Below are positions 16,103 through 23,987 of a stretch of 26,044 bases of DNA, in pieces. The notes beneath the pieces are model-generated. The model searched no databases. It saw nothing but the letters and a program-made list of their open reading frames with translations, and was not told the origin of the DNA. How positions within the stretch are numbered: position 1 is the stretch's first letter; each line of letters starts with the position of its first letter. This DNA comes from JABMMZ01 sp044377005. Its GTDB lineage: Bacteria; Bacteroidota; Bacteroidia; NS11-12g; UBA955. The position numbers and the translations under genes are program-made. The stretch is taken from positions 1 through 26,044 of the forward strand of contig JBILJV010000029.1 of NCBI GenBank assembly GCA_044377005.1. The letters run 5' to 3'.

Positions 16103-16336
16103 ATGCAAGAAATAATTACTCAAGAACATGTTATCTTATATATTTACAACGAATTAGATTCAAATATGCGTCCGATTGTTGAACGTGCCATTGCTTCTGA
16201 ACCTGATTTGTTGAAGTTTTACCAAAAAGCTGTTTTGCTTTTAAGTGAACTGGATAAAATTAATGACGAACCGTCAGAAACAACTATAAGTATCCTCAAT
16301 GAAGAGGCTCGTTCCAATTCATTTGAAGTTCACTAA
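16103..16336 (+). CDS. Small protein next to the sigma factor, candidate anti-sigma
   Basis: A 77-residue soluble, acidic protein. HVILYIYNELDSNMRPIVERAIASEPDLLKFY resembles the helical core of anti-sigma-domain proteins (LLxYLYGEL....xVExHLxxxPELxxxx), but it has no HxxxCxxC zinc ligands and no membrane segment. The second half (LLLSELDKINDEPSETTISI and on) could be a flexible tail. It starts with ATG 68 bp after the sigma gene on the same strand and is probably co-transcribed, though AATCTTTG (16069-16076) could be a weak separate promoter. An anti-sigma role is inferred from position and pattern only; it could be another small accessory protein. Confidence 0.7.
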   Translation: MQEIITQEHVILYIYNELDSNMRPIVERAIASEPDLLKFYQKAVLLLSELDKINDEPSETTISILNEEARSNSFEVH

Positions 16337-16350
16337 TCTAAAATTTTATT

Positions 16351-16378
16351 AATCTTACTTTAAGATTTTTCAAATCTT
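16351..16378. terminator. Overlapping AT-rich hairpins between convergent genes
   Basis: AATCTTA (16351-16357) pairs with TAAGATT (16361-16367), followed by a T run in the plus direction. AAGATTT (16362-16368) can instead pair with AAATCTT (16372-16378). The shared arm makes the two hairpins mutually exclusive. This is a weak, AT-only terminator candidate. Confidence 0.35.
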
Positions 16379-18019
16379 GAGTATTTTGAAAGCTACTCGT
16401 CTATTTTTTAAACGACCTTCTTCTGTTTCATTTGACTCTATAGGTTCTGACGAGCCATAGCCTTTGGCAATCATCCTGTTTTCATCTATCCCTTTGTCCA
16501 TTAAATATACCAATACTGCATTTGCTCGGTCCTGTGACAGTTTTATATTGTTTTCTATACTCCCTTTGTTATCTGTGTGTCCCGCTATTTCAATATTCAT
16601 TTCAGGGTAATTCGCCAATAACAAAAACAAACTGTCTAAGGTTGGAAATGATTCAGACAATAATTCTGATTTAGCGGTTTCAAATAAGATGTTTTCTAAA
16701 ATAATCGTTTGTCCAATTGTAGGTTTTTGATTGAACCTTTGGACAATTGTTCTAAATTGAGTAGGCTTTTCTATTCCTTCTATGTCGCAAGATTGAATAT
16801 TACATGGACATTTCTCATTTTCATTCAATTCCACAAGAACGACATAGTCTATAAAATAATAAATTTCGTCGCTATAATCAGGAGCAGAACCATCCAATTT
16901 TTGAATTTTTAATGTTTTGTCGGATGTAAAGTTGCCGATGTAAAGATAGTTTTCACCACCCTTGGCTTTAAAGGTTCCACTGATGGTCATCCATTGTTCA
17001 CGTAACCCAAGTATAATTGAAGGGTGCGACTGAACTGCAACACCAAACTGAAGTCCTACTTGACTGTTTTTGAATTGTTGAATGTCTTCTGATAAAATCA
17101 CTGAAATGCCGTTGATGCCAAACTTATTTTCAATTTTCAACTTAATTTTGAACTGTAAGCAATAGGTTTTATTGGCTGTTAAAGTATGTTTTAATTTGTT
17201 TCTTAGGACTTCATAATTGACCCCAAAAACTCTAAATCCAGCCATAGTATTTTCTTTTATTTTACAAATATCAGGAGTCTCATTAGAAGAACCCCAATCT
17301 GAGGCTAATTCGTCATTATTGAATTTAATGTGAGTAAATTCTTGTTCTTTTATTTTGTCACTTTTTGCCTCGAAATCCCCATTATTAACAATGTTTCTGT
17401 CACTATTAACGGGCCAATGGTCGAATACCAACAATTGATTAATCGAAGGATATTTTGACAAAATTAAAGCATCGGTTTCTTTTTTGTAATTGTATTGGGT
17501 ACTGATTTTGTATTCTGTTTTTTTAGCATTTAAATAGGGGTCACCTAATTTTGTTTGTGCCAATAATGTTTCATATGTAAATCGAATGTTATTCCTCGTT
17601 TCTGTTACAATTATGCTCCCCATTTGATTGTTTGAAATACTTATAGTGTCGGTTTGATAGACATATAAGCCTGAATCTAAAATTTGAAAATCAATGATTT
17701 GATCTAACTTATAAGTTCTATTTAAAAGTAATTTACCTTCATCGTTAAAAAACGACCAAACACCATTTTTGTATGAGCTTTTATTATAAATTTTATAATT
17801 GCCTGATGATACAATTTGTCCATCCTCATTTAAAAAGTCCCATTTACCTGATTTTAATTTGGATTTTAATTTAGTACCATAAGTTGTTTTTTGTTCTATG
17901 GTTTTATAATTCCCTTTGGCAATACAATTTCCATATTTATCATTGACACACTGATTTTGACTGAAAAGTGAAGAAGATAATAATAAAGTAATAAATACAA
18001 TTAGAATTGGATTAGCCAT
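16370..18019 (-). CDS. Secreted OmpA-family protein with N-terminal MORN/YwqK-like repeats
   Basis: An exported 549-residue protein expected in the periplasm or outer membrane. A signal peptide (MANPILIVFITLLLSSSLFSQ) is followed by two or three MORN/YwqK-type repeats (KSGKWDFLNEDGQIVSSGNY; KNGVWSFFNDEGKLLLNRTY). A middle region starts NIVNNGDFE, continues through GLREQWMTISGTFKAKGGE and ends YYFIDYVVLVEL; it looks like a beta-sandwich, carbohydrate-binding-like module. The last about 115 residues are an OmpA peptidoglycan-binding domain: ILFETAKSELL, IEIAGHTDNKG, LSQDRANAVLVYL, GYGSSEPI, NRRVAFKI. The frame opens three codons earlier with TTG, but that codon lies inside the promoter box TACTTTTG, so ATG 18019 is used. 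Ligand unknown; tethering to the cell wall is the family expectation. Confidence 0.9.
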   Translation of the reverse strand: MANPILIVFITLLLSSSLFSQNQCVNDKYGNCIAKGNYKTIEQKTTYGTKLKSKLKSGKWDFLNEDGQIVSSGNYKIYNKSSYKNGVWSFFNDEGKLLLNRTYKLDQIIDFQILDSGLYVYQTDTISISNNQMGSIIVTETRNNIRFTYETLLAQTKLGDPYLNAKKTEYKISTQYNYKKETDALILSKYPSINQLLVFDHWPVNSDRNIVNNGDFEAKSDKIKEQEFTHIKFNNDELASDWGSSNETPDICKIKENTMAGFRVFGVNYEVLRNKLKHTLTANKTYCLQFKIKLKIENKFGINGISVILSEDIQQFKNSQVGLQFGVAVQSHPSIILGLREQWMTISGTFKAKGGENYLYIGNFTSDKTLKIQKLDGSAPDYSDEIYYFIDYVVLVELNENEKCPCNIQSCDIEGIEKPTQFRTIVQRFNQKPTIGQTIILENILFETAKSELLSESFPTLDSLFLLLANYPEMNIEIAGHTDNKGSIENNIKLSQDRANAVLVYLMDKGIDENRMIAKGYGSSEPIESNETEEGRLKNRRVAFKILKI

Positions 18020-18025
18020 TGATGT

Positions 18026-18033
18026 CAAAAGTA
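18026..18033 (-). promoter_or_regulatory. Promoter -7 box of the OmpA-family gene, near-leaderless
   Basis: TACTTTTG on the minus strand fits TAnnTTTG and ends only 6 bp before the ATG at 18019, so the mRNA would begin at or next to the start codon. Confidence 0.45.
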
Positions 18034-18093
18034 ACGAGAATTACCCAATTTTATTATATATTATTTGAGTTATTAAAAATGAATCAAAAAGAA

Positions 18094-18101
18094 TACCTTT
18101 G
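18094..18101 (+). promoter_or_regulatory. yidC promoter -7 box
   Basis: TACCTTTG fits TAnnTTTG, 25 bp before the yidC ATG, in the 107-bp divergent intergenic region. Confidence 0.45.
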
Positions 18102-18126
18102 CACCCTTAAAAACAATTGTATTTAA

Positions 18127-19971
18127 ATGGATCGTAATTCAATCATAGGTTTAAGTTTAATATTCGTACTATTAATAGGTTATTTTTTTATAAATCAACC
18201 TAGTGAACAAGAGTTGATTATTCAAAAAAGAGTTGCGGATTCAATCGCAATGGTTAAGGAGAATGAAAAAAATCAACTTATCAATGAGGCTCAATTAAAA
18301 AATGACACTTCTAAAAAATCTACAATTGTTGAAAAAGTAGATACAAGCTTATTAATAGCACAATATGGTGAATTGCATACCCAACTTTTTGGATACGAAA
18401 AAGAAGTTGTTTTGGAGAATGAAAGTTTAAAAGTAACCTTTTCTAATAAAGGTGGTAGAATAAAACAAGTTCAGTTAAAAGCTTTCAAAACTGATCGCAA
18501 AACGCCTGTTTTGTTATTTGATACCTTACATTCTGAAAGTTATTTGAGCTATAACAATAAAAATACTCTAGTTAAAACCAATCAGTTTTTTTGGGAATAT
18601 GAGTTGAAAGGTAATAATCAATTGGTTTTTAAACTTAAAGGAGATAATAATTCTGAGATAATTAGTACCTACACAATACCTCAAATAGGATACAACGTTG
18701 AACACAACTTAACAACAAAAGGATTACAAAATGTAATATCAGATTCTAAACTTACTTTTAATTGGTCTAACAATATTCCACTTCAAGAACGTGAAGTGGA
18801 AAAAGAAAAAATACTAACCACCTTTTATTTCAAACCAGTTGAAGAAAAAGCAGATTACATAGGGGAGTCAAATTTAGAAACCAAAGTATTGGAGCAGGAT
18901 GCAAGTTGGATTAGTTTCAAACAGCAATTTTTCAATTCTAGTGTAAGTATAGATAAACCTTTTTTAAAAGGTAGTCAATTAACAACCGCCGAGGCAAAAT
19001 CCGATTCAAGTGTTAAATTCTTAACTGCTTCATTGGTATTACCCTACCAATCTGTTGAGGAAAACAGCTTTAAACTAAACTATTATTTTGGACCAAACCA
19101 ATACCATGAACTTAAAAAGCAAAACATTGGATTAGATAAAATTATTCCACTTGGTTGGGGTCTATTTGGATGGATTAATCGTTTTATGATCATTCCAATC
19201 TTTACTTTTTTACAACAGTATATTAGTAATTATGGTATTGTAATTTTGTTTTTAACATTGATTATCAAAACATTGCTTTTACCATTGGTATTCAAATCGT
19301 ATAAATCAACTGCCAAAATGCGTTTGTTGAAGCCAGAAATGGATGAGATAAAAGAAAAACACAAAGACGATATGCAGGCAATTCAAATGGAAAATTTGAA
19401 GTTGTACAAAAAAGCAGGTGTTAATCCTTTGGGAGGATGTTTGCCAATGTTACTTCAAATGCCAATTTTAGTTGCGGTGTTCCAATTTGTACCCTCAGCA
19501 TTTGAATTCAGACAACAATCATTCTTGTGGGCAAGCGATTTGTCTATTTATGACTCAATTTGGGATTTTGGTAAATTACCAATTATTGATACAATCTATG
19601 GAGACCACGTTAGCTTATTTACTTTATTAATGACTATTTCAACTTTGATTTACACCAGAATGAATAATCAAGTAACAGGGGTCAATGACCAAATGAAATA
19701 CATTAGTTATTTAATGCCAATTTTATTCTTAGGATTCTTTAATAAATATGCAGCTGCATTAACTTATTACTACTTTTTGAGTAATGTTATTACATTTACA
19801 CAACAATGGGCTATCAAATTTTTTGTTGATGAAAACAAACTAAAAGCTCAAATCCACGAATCTAAAAACAGAAAAGACAGCGATATAAAAAAATCAGGCT
19901 TTCAAGCTAGATTAGAGGAAATGGCTAAAGCAAGAGGTTTAGACCCAAACAAAAAGTCAAACAAAAAATAA
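18127..19971 (+). CDS. yidC: Membrane protein insertase YidC
   Basis: Inner-membrane insertase that places membrane proteins with or without SecYEG. The 614 residues have the long Gram-negative architecture: TM1 (about 6-23, IIGLSLIFVLLIGYFF), a large beta-sandwich periplasmic domain (about 70-330), then the conserved five-helix core. The core includes WGLFGWINRFMIIPIFTFLQ, YGIVILFLTLIIKTLLLPL, the cytoplasmic hairpin YKSTAKMRLLKPEMDEIKEK, GGCLPMLLQMPILVAVFQF and YISYLMPILFLGFFNKYAA. The C-terminal tail is basic (ends DPNKKSNKK), suitable for ribosome contact. rsmE follows after 13 bp and is probably in the same transcript. rnpA and rpmH, often adjacent to yidC in other phyla, are absent here. 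Confidence 0.97.
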   Translation: MDRNSIIGLSLIFVLLIGYFFINQPSEQELIIQKRVADSIAMVKENEKNQLINEAQLKNDTSKKSTIVEKVDTSLLIAQYGELHTQLFGYEKEVVLENESLKVTFSNKGGRIKQVQLKAFKTDRKTPVLLFDTLHSESYLSYNNKNTLVKTNQFFWEYELKGNNQLVFKLKGDNNSEIISTYTIPQIGYNVEHNLTTKGLQNVISDSKLTFNWSNNIPLQEREVEKEKILTTFYFKPVEEKADYIGESNLETKVLEQDASWISFKQQFFNSSVSIDKPFLKGSQLTTAEAKSDSSVKFLTASLVLPYQSVEENSFKLNYYFGPNQYHELKKQNIGLDKIIPLGWGLFGWINRFMIIPIFTFLQQYISNYGIVILFLTLIIKTLLLPLVFKSYKSTAKMRLLKPEMDEIKEKHKDDMQAIQMENLKLYKKAGVNPLGGCLPMLLQMPILVAVFQFVPSAFEFRQQSFLWASDLSIYDSIWDFGKLPIIDTIYGDHVSLFTLLMTISTLIYTRMNNQVTGVNDQMKYISYLMPILFLGFFNKYAAALTYYYFLSNVITFTQQWAIKFFVDENKLKAQIHESKNRKDSDIKKSGFQARLEEMAKARGLDPNKKSNKK

Positions 19972-19984
19972 TTAATCACAACAT

Positions 19985-20692
19985 TTGCAACTGTTTTATT
20001 CCAATAATATAACAGAAAATCAATTAATACTTGAAGACGAAGAACACCGTCATGTTCAGGTTTTAAGAAAGAATTTAGGTGATGTATTAGAGGTTACTGA
20101 TGGAAAAGGAAGTCACCACAAAGTGATAATTATCGAATTAAAGAAACAACAGACCGTTTGTCAAATTGATTCGACGAATATTGAACCTAATAAAAAAGGT
20201 CGTTATATTCATTTACTCATAGCTCCAACCAAACAAATAGACAGAATTGAATGGATGTTTGAAAAATTGGTTGAAATGGGTGCTATCAATGAAATTACGT
20301 TTATAAAAACAAAATACTCAGAAAGATCTAATATAAATATTTTTAGGTTTCAAAAAATTGCTATTTCAGCCATAAAGCAAAGTTTACAATTTTATCTTCC
20401 TAAGATAAATCATTTGATTGATATTAAAACAGCATTAAATGAAGTTAGTAAAAGCGGGATTAATTTAATAGGTCATTGTTATACAGGGATTGAGAAGGAG
20501 CCACTTGATAAAATTCAATTATCAGAGCTTGAGCATGTTAATGTATGGATAGGACCAGAAGGTGACTTTAGTGAAGAAGAAGTTCAAGCAGCAATAATGC
20601 TTAATATGAAAACGGTTGATTTAGGTAAAGAAAGATTAAGGACAGAAACAGCAGGATTAAAATCAGTAATGGTTTTAAAGTCAATAGTTTAG
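19985..20692 (+). CDS. rsmE: 16S rRNA (uracil1498-N3)-methyltransferase RsmE
   Basis: SPOUT-class methyltransferase that makes m3U1498 in 16S rRNA using S-adenosylmethionine. The 235 residues show an N-terminal PUA-like part (MQLFYSNNI, DEEHRHVQVLRKNLGDVLEV), LLIAPTKQIDRIEWMFEKLV with the start of the SPOUT fold, and the cofactor knot VWIGPEGDFSEEEV (about 187-200) and LGKERLRTETAGLKSV. The start is a TTG: the frame has a stop three codons upstream and no ATG near the N-terminus, and MQLFY matches the usual family beginning. It lies 13 bp after yidC. Confidence 0.96.
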   Translation: MQLFYSNNITENQLILEDEEHRHVQVLRKNLGDVLEVTDGKGSHHKVIIIELKKQQTVCQIDSTNIEPNKKGRYIHLLIAPTKQIDRIEWMFEKLVEMGAINEITFIKTKYSERSNINIFRFQKIAISAIKQSLQFYLPKINHLIDIKTALNEVSKSGINLIGHCYTGIEKEPLDKIQLSELEHVNVWIGPEGDFSEEEVQAAIMLNMKTVDLGKERLRTETAGLKSVMVLKSIV

Positions 20693-20701
20693 ATGAATTG
20701 A

Positions 20702-20732
20702 TTTGTATTCAAGGTTTTTTTCACTAAGTTTG
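20702..20732 (+). promoter_or_regulatory. Consensus promoter of the arginase gene
   Basis: TTTG (20702-20705), exactly 19 bp, then TAAGTTTG (20725-20732): a full match to the Bacteroidota primary sigma promoter. The ATG is 36 bp further on. Confidence 0.7.
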
Positions 20733-20768
20733 CAAATCGAGTTTTTGATAATTTAAAATCGATTTATT

Positions 20769-21716
20769 ATGGATATAAGAGCGAAACACGTTGTATATAT
20801 ATTGTCATGTTTTGATATTGGTGCTGGAAAAAAAGGAGCCGCTGATGGACCTATAGCTGTCAAAAATCTATTAGTAGAAAATGGAATAAACATTGAACAC
20901 TGTATTGTTTTGAATGACAATTGTGATGAAGAAATGGTAGCTAATAGTTACAATTTTGCCAAAAAAATAGACAAGGTTTTAAATAATTCAATTCAGTTAG
21001 AAACTTCTGTTTTTGAAATTGTTAAAAAAGAGGAGTTTCCTATTGTTTTATCTGGCGATCACAGCAATGCAATAGGGGCAATTAGTGGATTAAAGAATGC
21101 ATATCCTAACAAAAGGATTGGAGTAATTTGGGTTGATGCACACGCCGACTTACATTCACCATTTACTACACCTTCTGGTAATTTACACGGAATGCCTTTG
21201 GCCGTTTTAACAGGCATTGACAATCAAAACAACTCTAAAAATGCTGTTACAGATCAAGAAATTATACTTTGGAATCAGTTAAAACATTTAGGTCAGCAAA
21301 ATATTTGTCCTAAAATAGATTTAAAAGACATTGTATTTATTGGTTTAAGGGATGCAGAGGTTGAAGAGTGGAATACAATTAAAGAAAAAGGAGTAAAAGC
21401 ATTTGAGCCAAAAGCAATAGCAGAAATGGGTATAGAATCAATCATTAGTCAGAGTTTTGACTATTTGAATGATTGCGATTATTTATATGTTTCATTTGAT
21501 GCAGATTCATTAGATCCGAATTTGTCTACAGGAACTGGAACCCCTTCTCCAGATGGATTAAAAATAGGTGAGGCAGAATCTATATTCAAAGCTGTATTTA
21601 AGCATCCCAAATTAGCCGCAATTGAAATTACGGAAGTTAATCCAAATTTACAACAAGGTGAAAATGAAATGGCAACGATTATTAGCCATTTGTTGCGAAT
21701 TGGTATTTTAGCATAA
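20769..21716 (+). CDS. Arginase
   Basis: Binuclear manganese hydrolase of the ureohydrolase family, 315 residues, predicted to cleave arginine to ornithine and urea. Metal and substrate motifs are complete: GDHS (96-99, His98), DAHAD (123-127), SGNLHGMPLA (136-145), VSFDADSLDP (241-250; Asp244 and Asp246), TGTGTPSPDGL and AIEITEVNP. GNLHGMPLA favours arginase over agmatinase or formiminoglutamase (HutG). The latter is worth considering because hutU is in the window, but they are 18 kb apart and on different strands. It is probably monocistronic, with a consensus promoter and a hairpin 31 bp beyond the stop. Confidence 0.9.
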   Translation: MDIRAKHVVYILSCFDIGAGKKGAADGPIAVKNLLVENGINIEHCIVLNDNCDEEMVANSYNFAKKIDKVLNNSIQLETSVFEIVKKEEFPIVLSGDHSNAIGAISGLKNAYPNKRIGVIWVDAHADLHSPFTTPSGNLHGMPLAVLTGIDNQNNSKNAVTDQEIILWNQLKHLGQQNICPKIDLKDIVFIGLRDAEVEEWNTIKEKGVKAFEPKAIAEMGIESIISQSFDYLNDCDYLYVSFDADSLDPNLSTGTGTPSPDGLKIGEAESIFKAVFKHPKLAAIEITEVNPNLQQGENEMATIISHLLRIGILA

Positions 21717-21747
21717 TTTTTTTTACAATTTAATTAACGAAAAAATA

Positions 21748-21768
21748 GGTGTTTAATAAATAAACGCC
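21748..21768 (+). terminator. Stem-loop after the arginase gene
   Basis: GGTGTTTA (21748-21755) pairs fully with TAAACGCC (21761-21768), allowing one T-G pair, around a 5-base loop. No proper U run follows, so termination is possible but not certain. Confidence 0.4.
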
Positions 21769-21843
21769 CTTAATTTCCATTTTGAAGTATTCGTCTAATA
21801 AAAATTACATTTTGTAGATTTAAAATCACGTATTTACTTATAC

Positions 21844-21944
21844 TTAAAGCGTGAAAAAATAAAAAAGCATTTGGAAAAACTTGTGGAAATATTCTCAAGT
21901 AGTATTCGTTTTTTGAATATAAAAGATGTATTTTTACGCTTTAA
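21844..21944 (+). repeat. Inverted repeat in the gyrB upstream region
   Basis: TTAAAGCGT (21844-21852) and its exact complement ACGCTTTAA (21936-21944) lie 83 bp apart, with further similarity in the flanks (A/T-rich). The second arm ends 17 bp before the gyrB ATG. It could pair in the leader RNA or be a paired protein site; in AT-rich DNA a chance match is also possible. No TAnnTTTG box was found in this 245-bp region. Confidence 0.35.
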
Positions 21945-21961
21945 TTATAAAGTATAACAAT

Positions 21962-23911
21962 ATGAGTGAAGCGATAGATAAAAGTAATTATGGAGCCGAT
22001 AATATTCAGGTATTAGAAGGCTTAGAAGCGGTAAGAAAACGTCCTGCGATGTATATTGGGGATGTCGGCCCACGCGGATTACATCATTTGGTTTATGAAG
22101 TAGTAGACAATAGTATTGACGAAGCCTTAGCGGGTCATGCTAAAAATATAGAAGTATTTATTCTTCCTGGTAATAGTATTAAAGTTACTGATGATGGAAG
22201 AGGTATACCAACTGGGATTCACGCTAAAGAAAATCGTTCAGCTTTAGAGGTTGTAATGACCGTATTGCACGCCGGAGGAAAATTTGACAAAGATACTTAT
22301 AAAGTTTCTGGAGGTTTGCACGGGGTGGGCGTAAGTTGCGTTAACGCATTGTCTACTCATTTAAAAGCAACCGTTTATCGTGATGGTAAAATATTTGAAC
22401 AAGAATACAGCTGTGGTATACCGAAATATGATGTAAGAGAAATTGGTTCTACTGATTTAAGAGGTACTACTATTGAATTTACGCCTGATAACAGTATTTT
22501 TTACGTTTCTGAATACAGTTTTGATACATTGAGTAATAGACTTCGAGAATTGTCGTTTTTGAATAAAAACATCAAATTAACAATAACTGACTTAAGATTA
22601 GAAGAAGGGAAAGAGCCAAGAACTGAAACTTTTTACAGTGAATTGGGATTAAAAGAATTTATCCTTTACCTAGATAATACAAGAGAAAAAATCATACCTG
22701 AACCTATTTATGCGGAAGGTGAAAAACACGGTATCCCTGTTGAGATTGCTTTTCAATACAATGCAGGTTACAGTGAAAATTTACATTCTTATGTAAACAA
22801 TATCAATACAATAGAAGGTGGAACTCACGTTGCGGGTTTTAGAAGAGGTTTAACTAGAACACTTAAAAACTATGCTGACAAAGAAGGTTTATTAAAAAAT
22901 CTTAAATTTGAAATAAGTGGTGATGATTTTAGAGAAGGTTTAACAGGCGTTATTTCTGTAAAAGTTCAAGAACCACAATTTGAAGGACAAACCAAAACTA
23001 AATTAGGGAATAATGAAGTAATGGGAGCAGTGGACGTAGCGGTTGGGGAAATGCTAGGTAATTATTTGGAAGAGCATCCAAAAGAGGCTAAAATGATTGT
23101 TAATAAAGTTATTTTGGCAGCAACAGCAAGACACGCTGCCAGAAAAGCAAGAGAAATGGTTCAACGTAAAGGTGCAATGAGTGGAATGGGATTGCCTGGT
23201 AAATTGAGTGACTGTTCAAGTACTGACCCTAAAATTTGTGAGATATACTTGGTTGAGGGAGACTCTGCAGGTGGTACTGCAAAACAAGGAAGAGACAGAG
23301 TTTATCAAGCTATTTTGCCTTTAAGAGGTAAAATATTGAATGTTGAAAAAGCAATGGAACATAAAATTTATGAAAATGAAGAGATTCGTAATATGTTCAC
23401 TGCATTAGGAGTTAAAATTGGAACAGATACAGATGCCAAGGAATTAAACATCGATAGCTTAAGATACCATAAAATTATCATCATGACGGATGCCGATGTT
23501 GATGGTAGTCACATTCGTACATTAATATTAACATTGTTCTTTAGATACATGAAAAAATTGGTAGAAGCAGGTTATATTTATATTGCAACTCCTCCACTTT
23601 ATCAAGTTAAAAAAGGTAATAATTCAAAATATTGTTGGACAGAAGACCAAAGAGAACAAGCTGTGTTTGAATTGGCAAAAGGAGCGAATCCTGATACTGT
23701 TAACGTACAAAGATATAAAGGTTTAGGGGAGATGAACTTTGAACAGCTATGGGAAACAACAATGGATCCTACAAGAAGAACGCTTAAGCAAGTAACTTTA
23801 GAAAGTGCTGCAGAAGCTGACCACGTTTTCAGTATGTTAATGGGAGATGAAGTTCCTCCTAGACGTGAATTCATTGAAAAGAACGCTAAATACGCTAAAA
23901 TTGACATTTAA
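21962..23911 (+). CDS. gyrB: DNA gyrase subunit B
   Basis: ATPase subunit of gyrase, which with GyrA introduces negative supercoils. With the ATG at 21962 the protein has 649 residues, the short form without the insert of E. coli GyrB. The GHKL ATPase domain shows VVDNSIDEALAGH, VTDDGRGIPTG and GGLHGVGVSCVNAL; the transducer has QTKTKLGN; and the TOPRIM domain has YLVEGDSAGGTAKQGRDR and MTDADVDGSHIRTL. The C-terminal tail has QRYKGLGEMN and PRREFIEKNA. An in-frame ATG at 21926 would add twelve residues (MYFYALIIKYNN) that do not fit the family, and the MSEAIDKSNYGADNIQVLEG start is typical. It stands alone and ends at a strong terminator. Confidence 0.98.
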   Translation: MSEAIDKSNYGADNIQVLEGLEAVRKRPAMYIGDVGPRGLHHLVYEVVDNSIDEALAGHAKNIEVFILPGNSIKVTDDGRGIPTGIHAKENRSALEVVMTVLHAGGKFDKDTYKVSGGLHGVGVSCVNALSTHLKATVYRDGKIFEQEYSCGIPKYDVREIGSTDLRGTTIEFTPDNSIFYVSEYSFDTLSNRLRELSFLNKNIKLTITDLRLEEGKEPRTETFYSELGLKEFILYLDNTREKIIPEPIYAEGEKHGIPVEIAFQYNAGYSENLHSYVNNINTIEGGTHVAGFRRGLTRTLKNYADKEGLLKNLKFEISGDDFREGLTGVISVKVQEPQFEGQTKTKLGNNEVMGAVDVAVGEMLGNYLEEHPKEAKMIVNKVILAATARHAARKAREMVQRKGAMSGMGLPGKLSDCSSTDPKICEIYLVEGDSAGGTAKQGRDRVYQAILPLRGKILNVEKAMEHKIYENEEIRNMFTALGVKIGTDTDAKELNIDSLRYHKIIIMTDADVDGSHIRTLILTLFFRYMKKLVEAGYIYIATPPLYQVKKGNNSKYCWTEDQREQAVFELAKGANPDTVNVQRYKGLGEMNFEQLWETTMDPTRRTLKQVTLESAAEADHVFSMLMGDEVPPRREFIEKNAKYAKIDI

Positions 23912-23932
23912 TTGTTGAAATTGGATTAAATA

Positions 23933-23969
23933 AAAAAAGGCTATCTCATTCTTTGAGGTAGCCTTTTTT
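23933..23969. terminator. Bidirectional terminator between gyrB and the toroid gene
   Basis: A 16-bp stem, AAAAAAGGCTATCTCA (23933-23948) with TGAGGTAGCCTTTTTT (23954-23969), has one G-T pair and a TTCTT loop. The A run on one side and the T run on the other serve both convergent transcripts. Confidence 0.9.
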
Positions 23970-23987
23970 ATGCTAGTTTGTTATGAA

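Noticed and set aside
20769..21716. Formiminoglutamase (HutG) as partner of hutU
   Set aside because: The GNLHGMPLA segment and overall motif spacing fit arginase better, and the gene is about 18 kb from hutU on the other strand.
21926..21961. Upstream ATG start for gyrB
   Set aside because: The twelve extra residues are hydrophobic and unlike GyrB N-termini; MSEAIDKSNYGADNIQ at 21962 is the usual family start.
21717..21961. Possible replication origin upstream of gyrB (TGTGGAAAT resembles a DnaA box)
   Set aside because: Only one poor match and no cluster of DnaA boxes; dnaA is not nearby.
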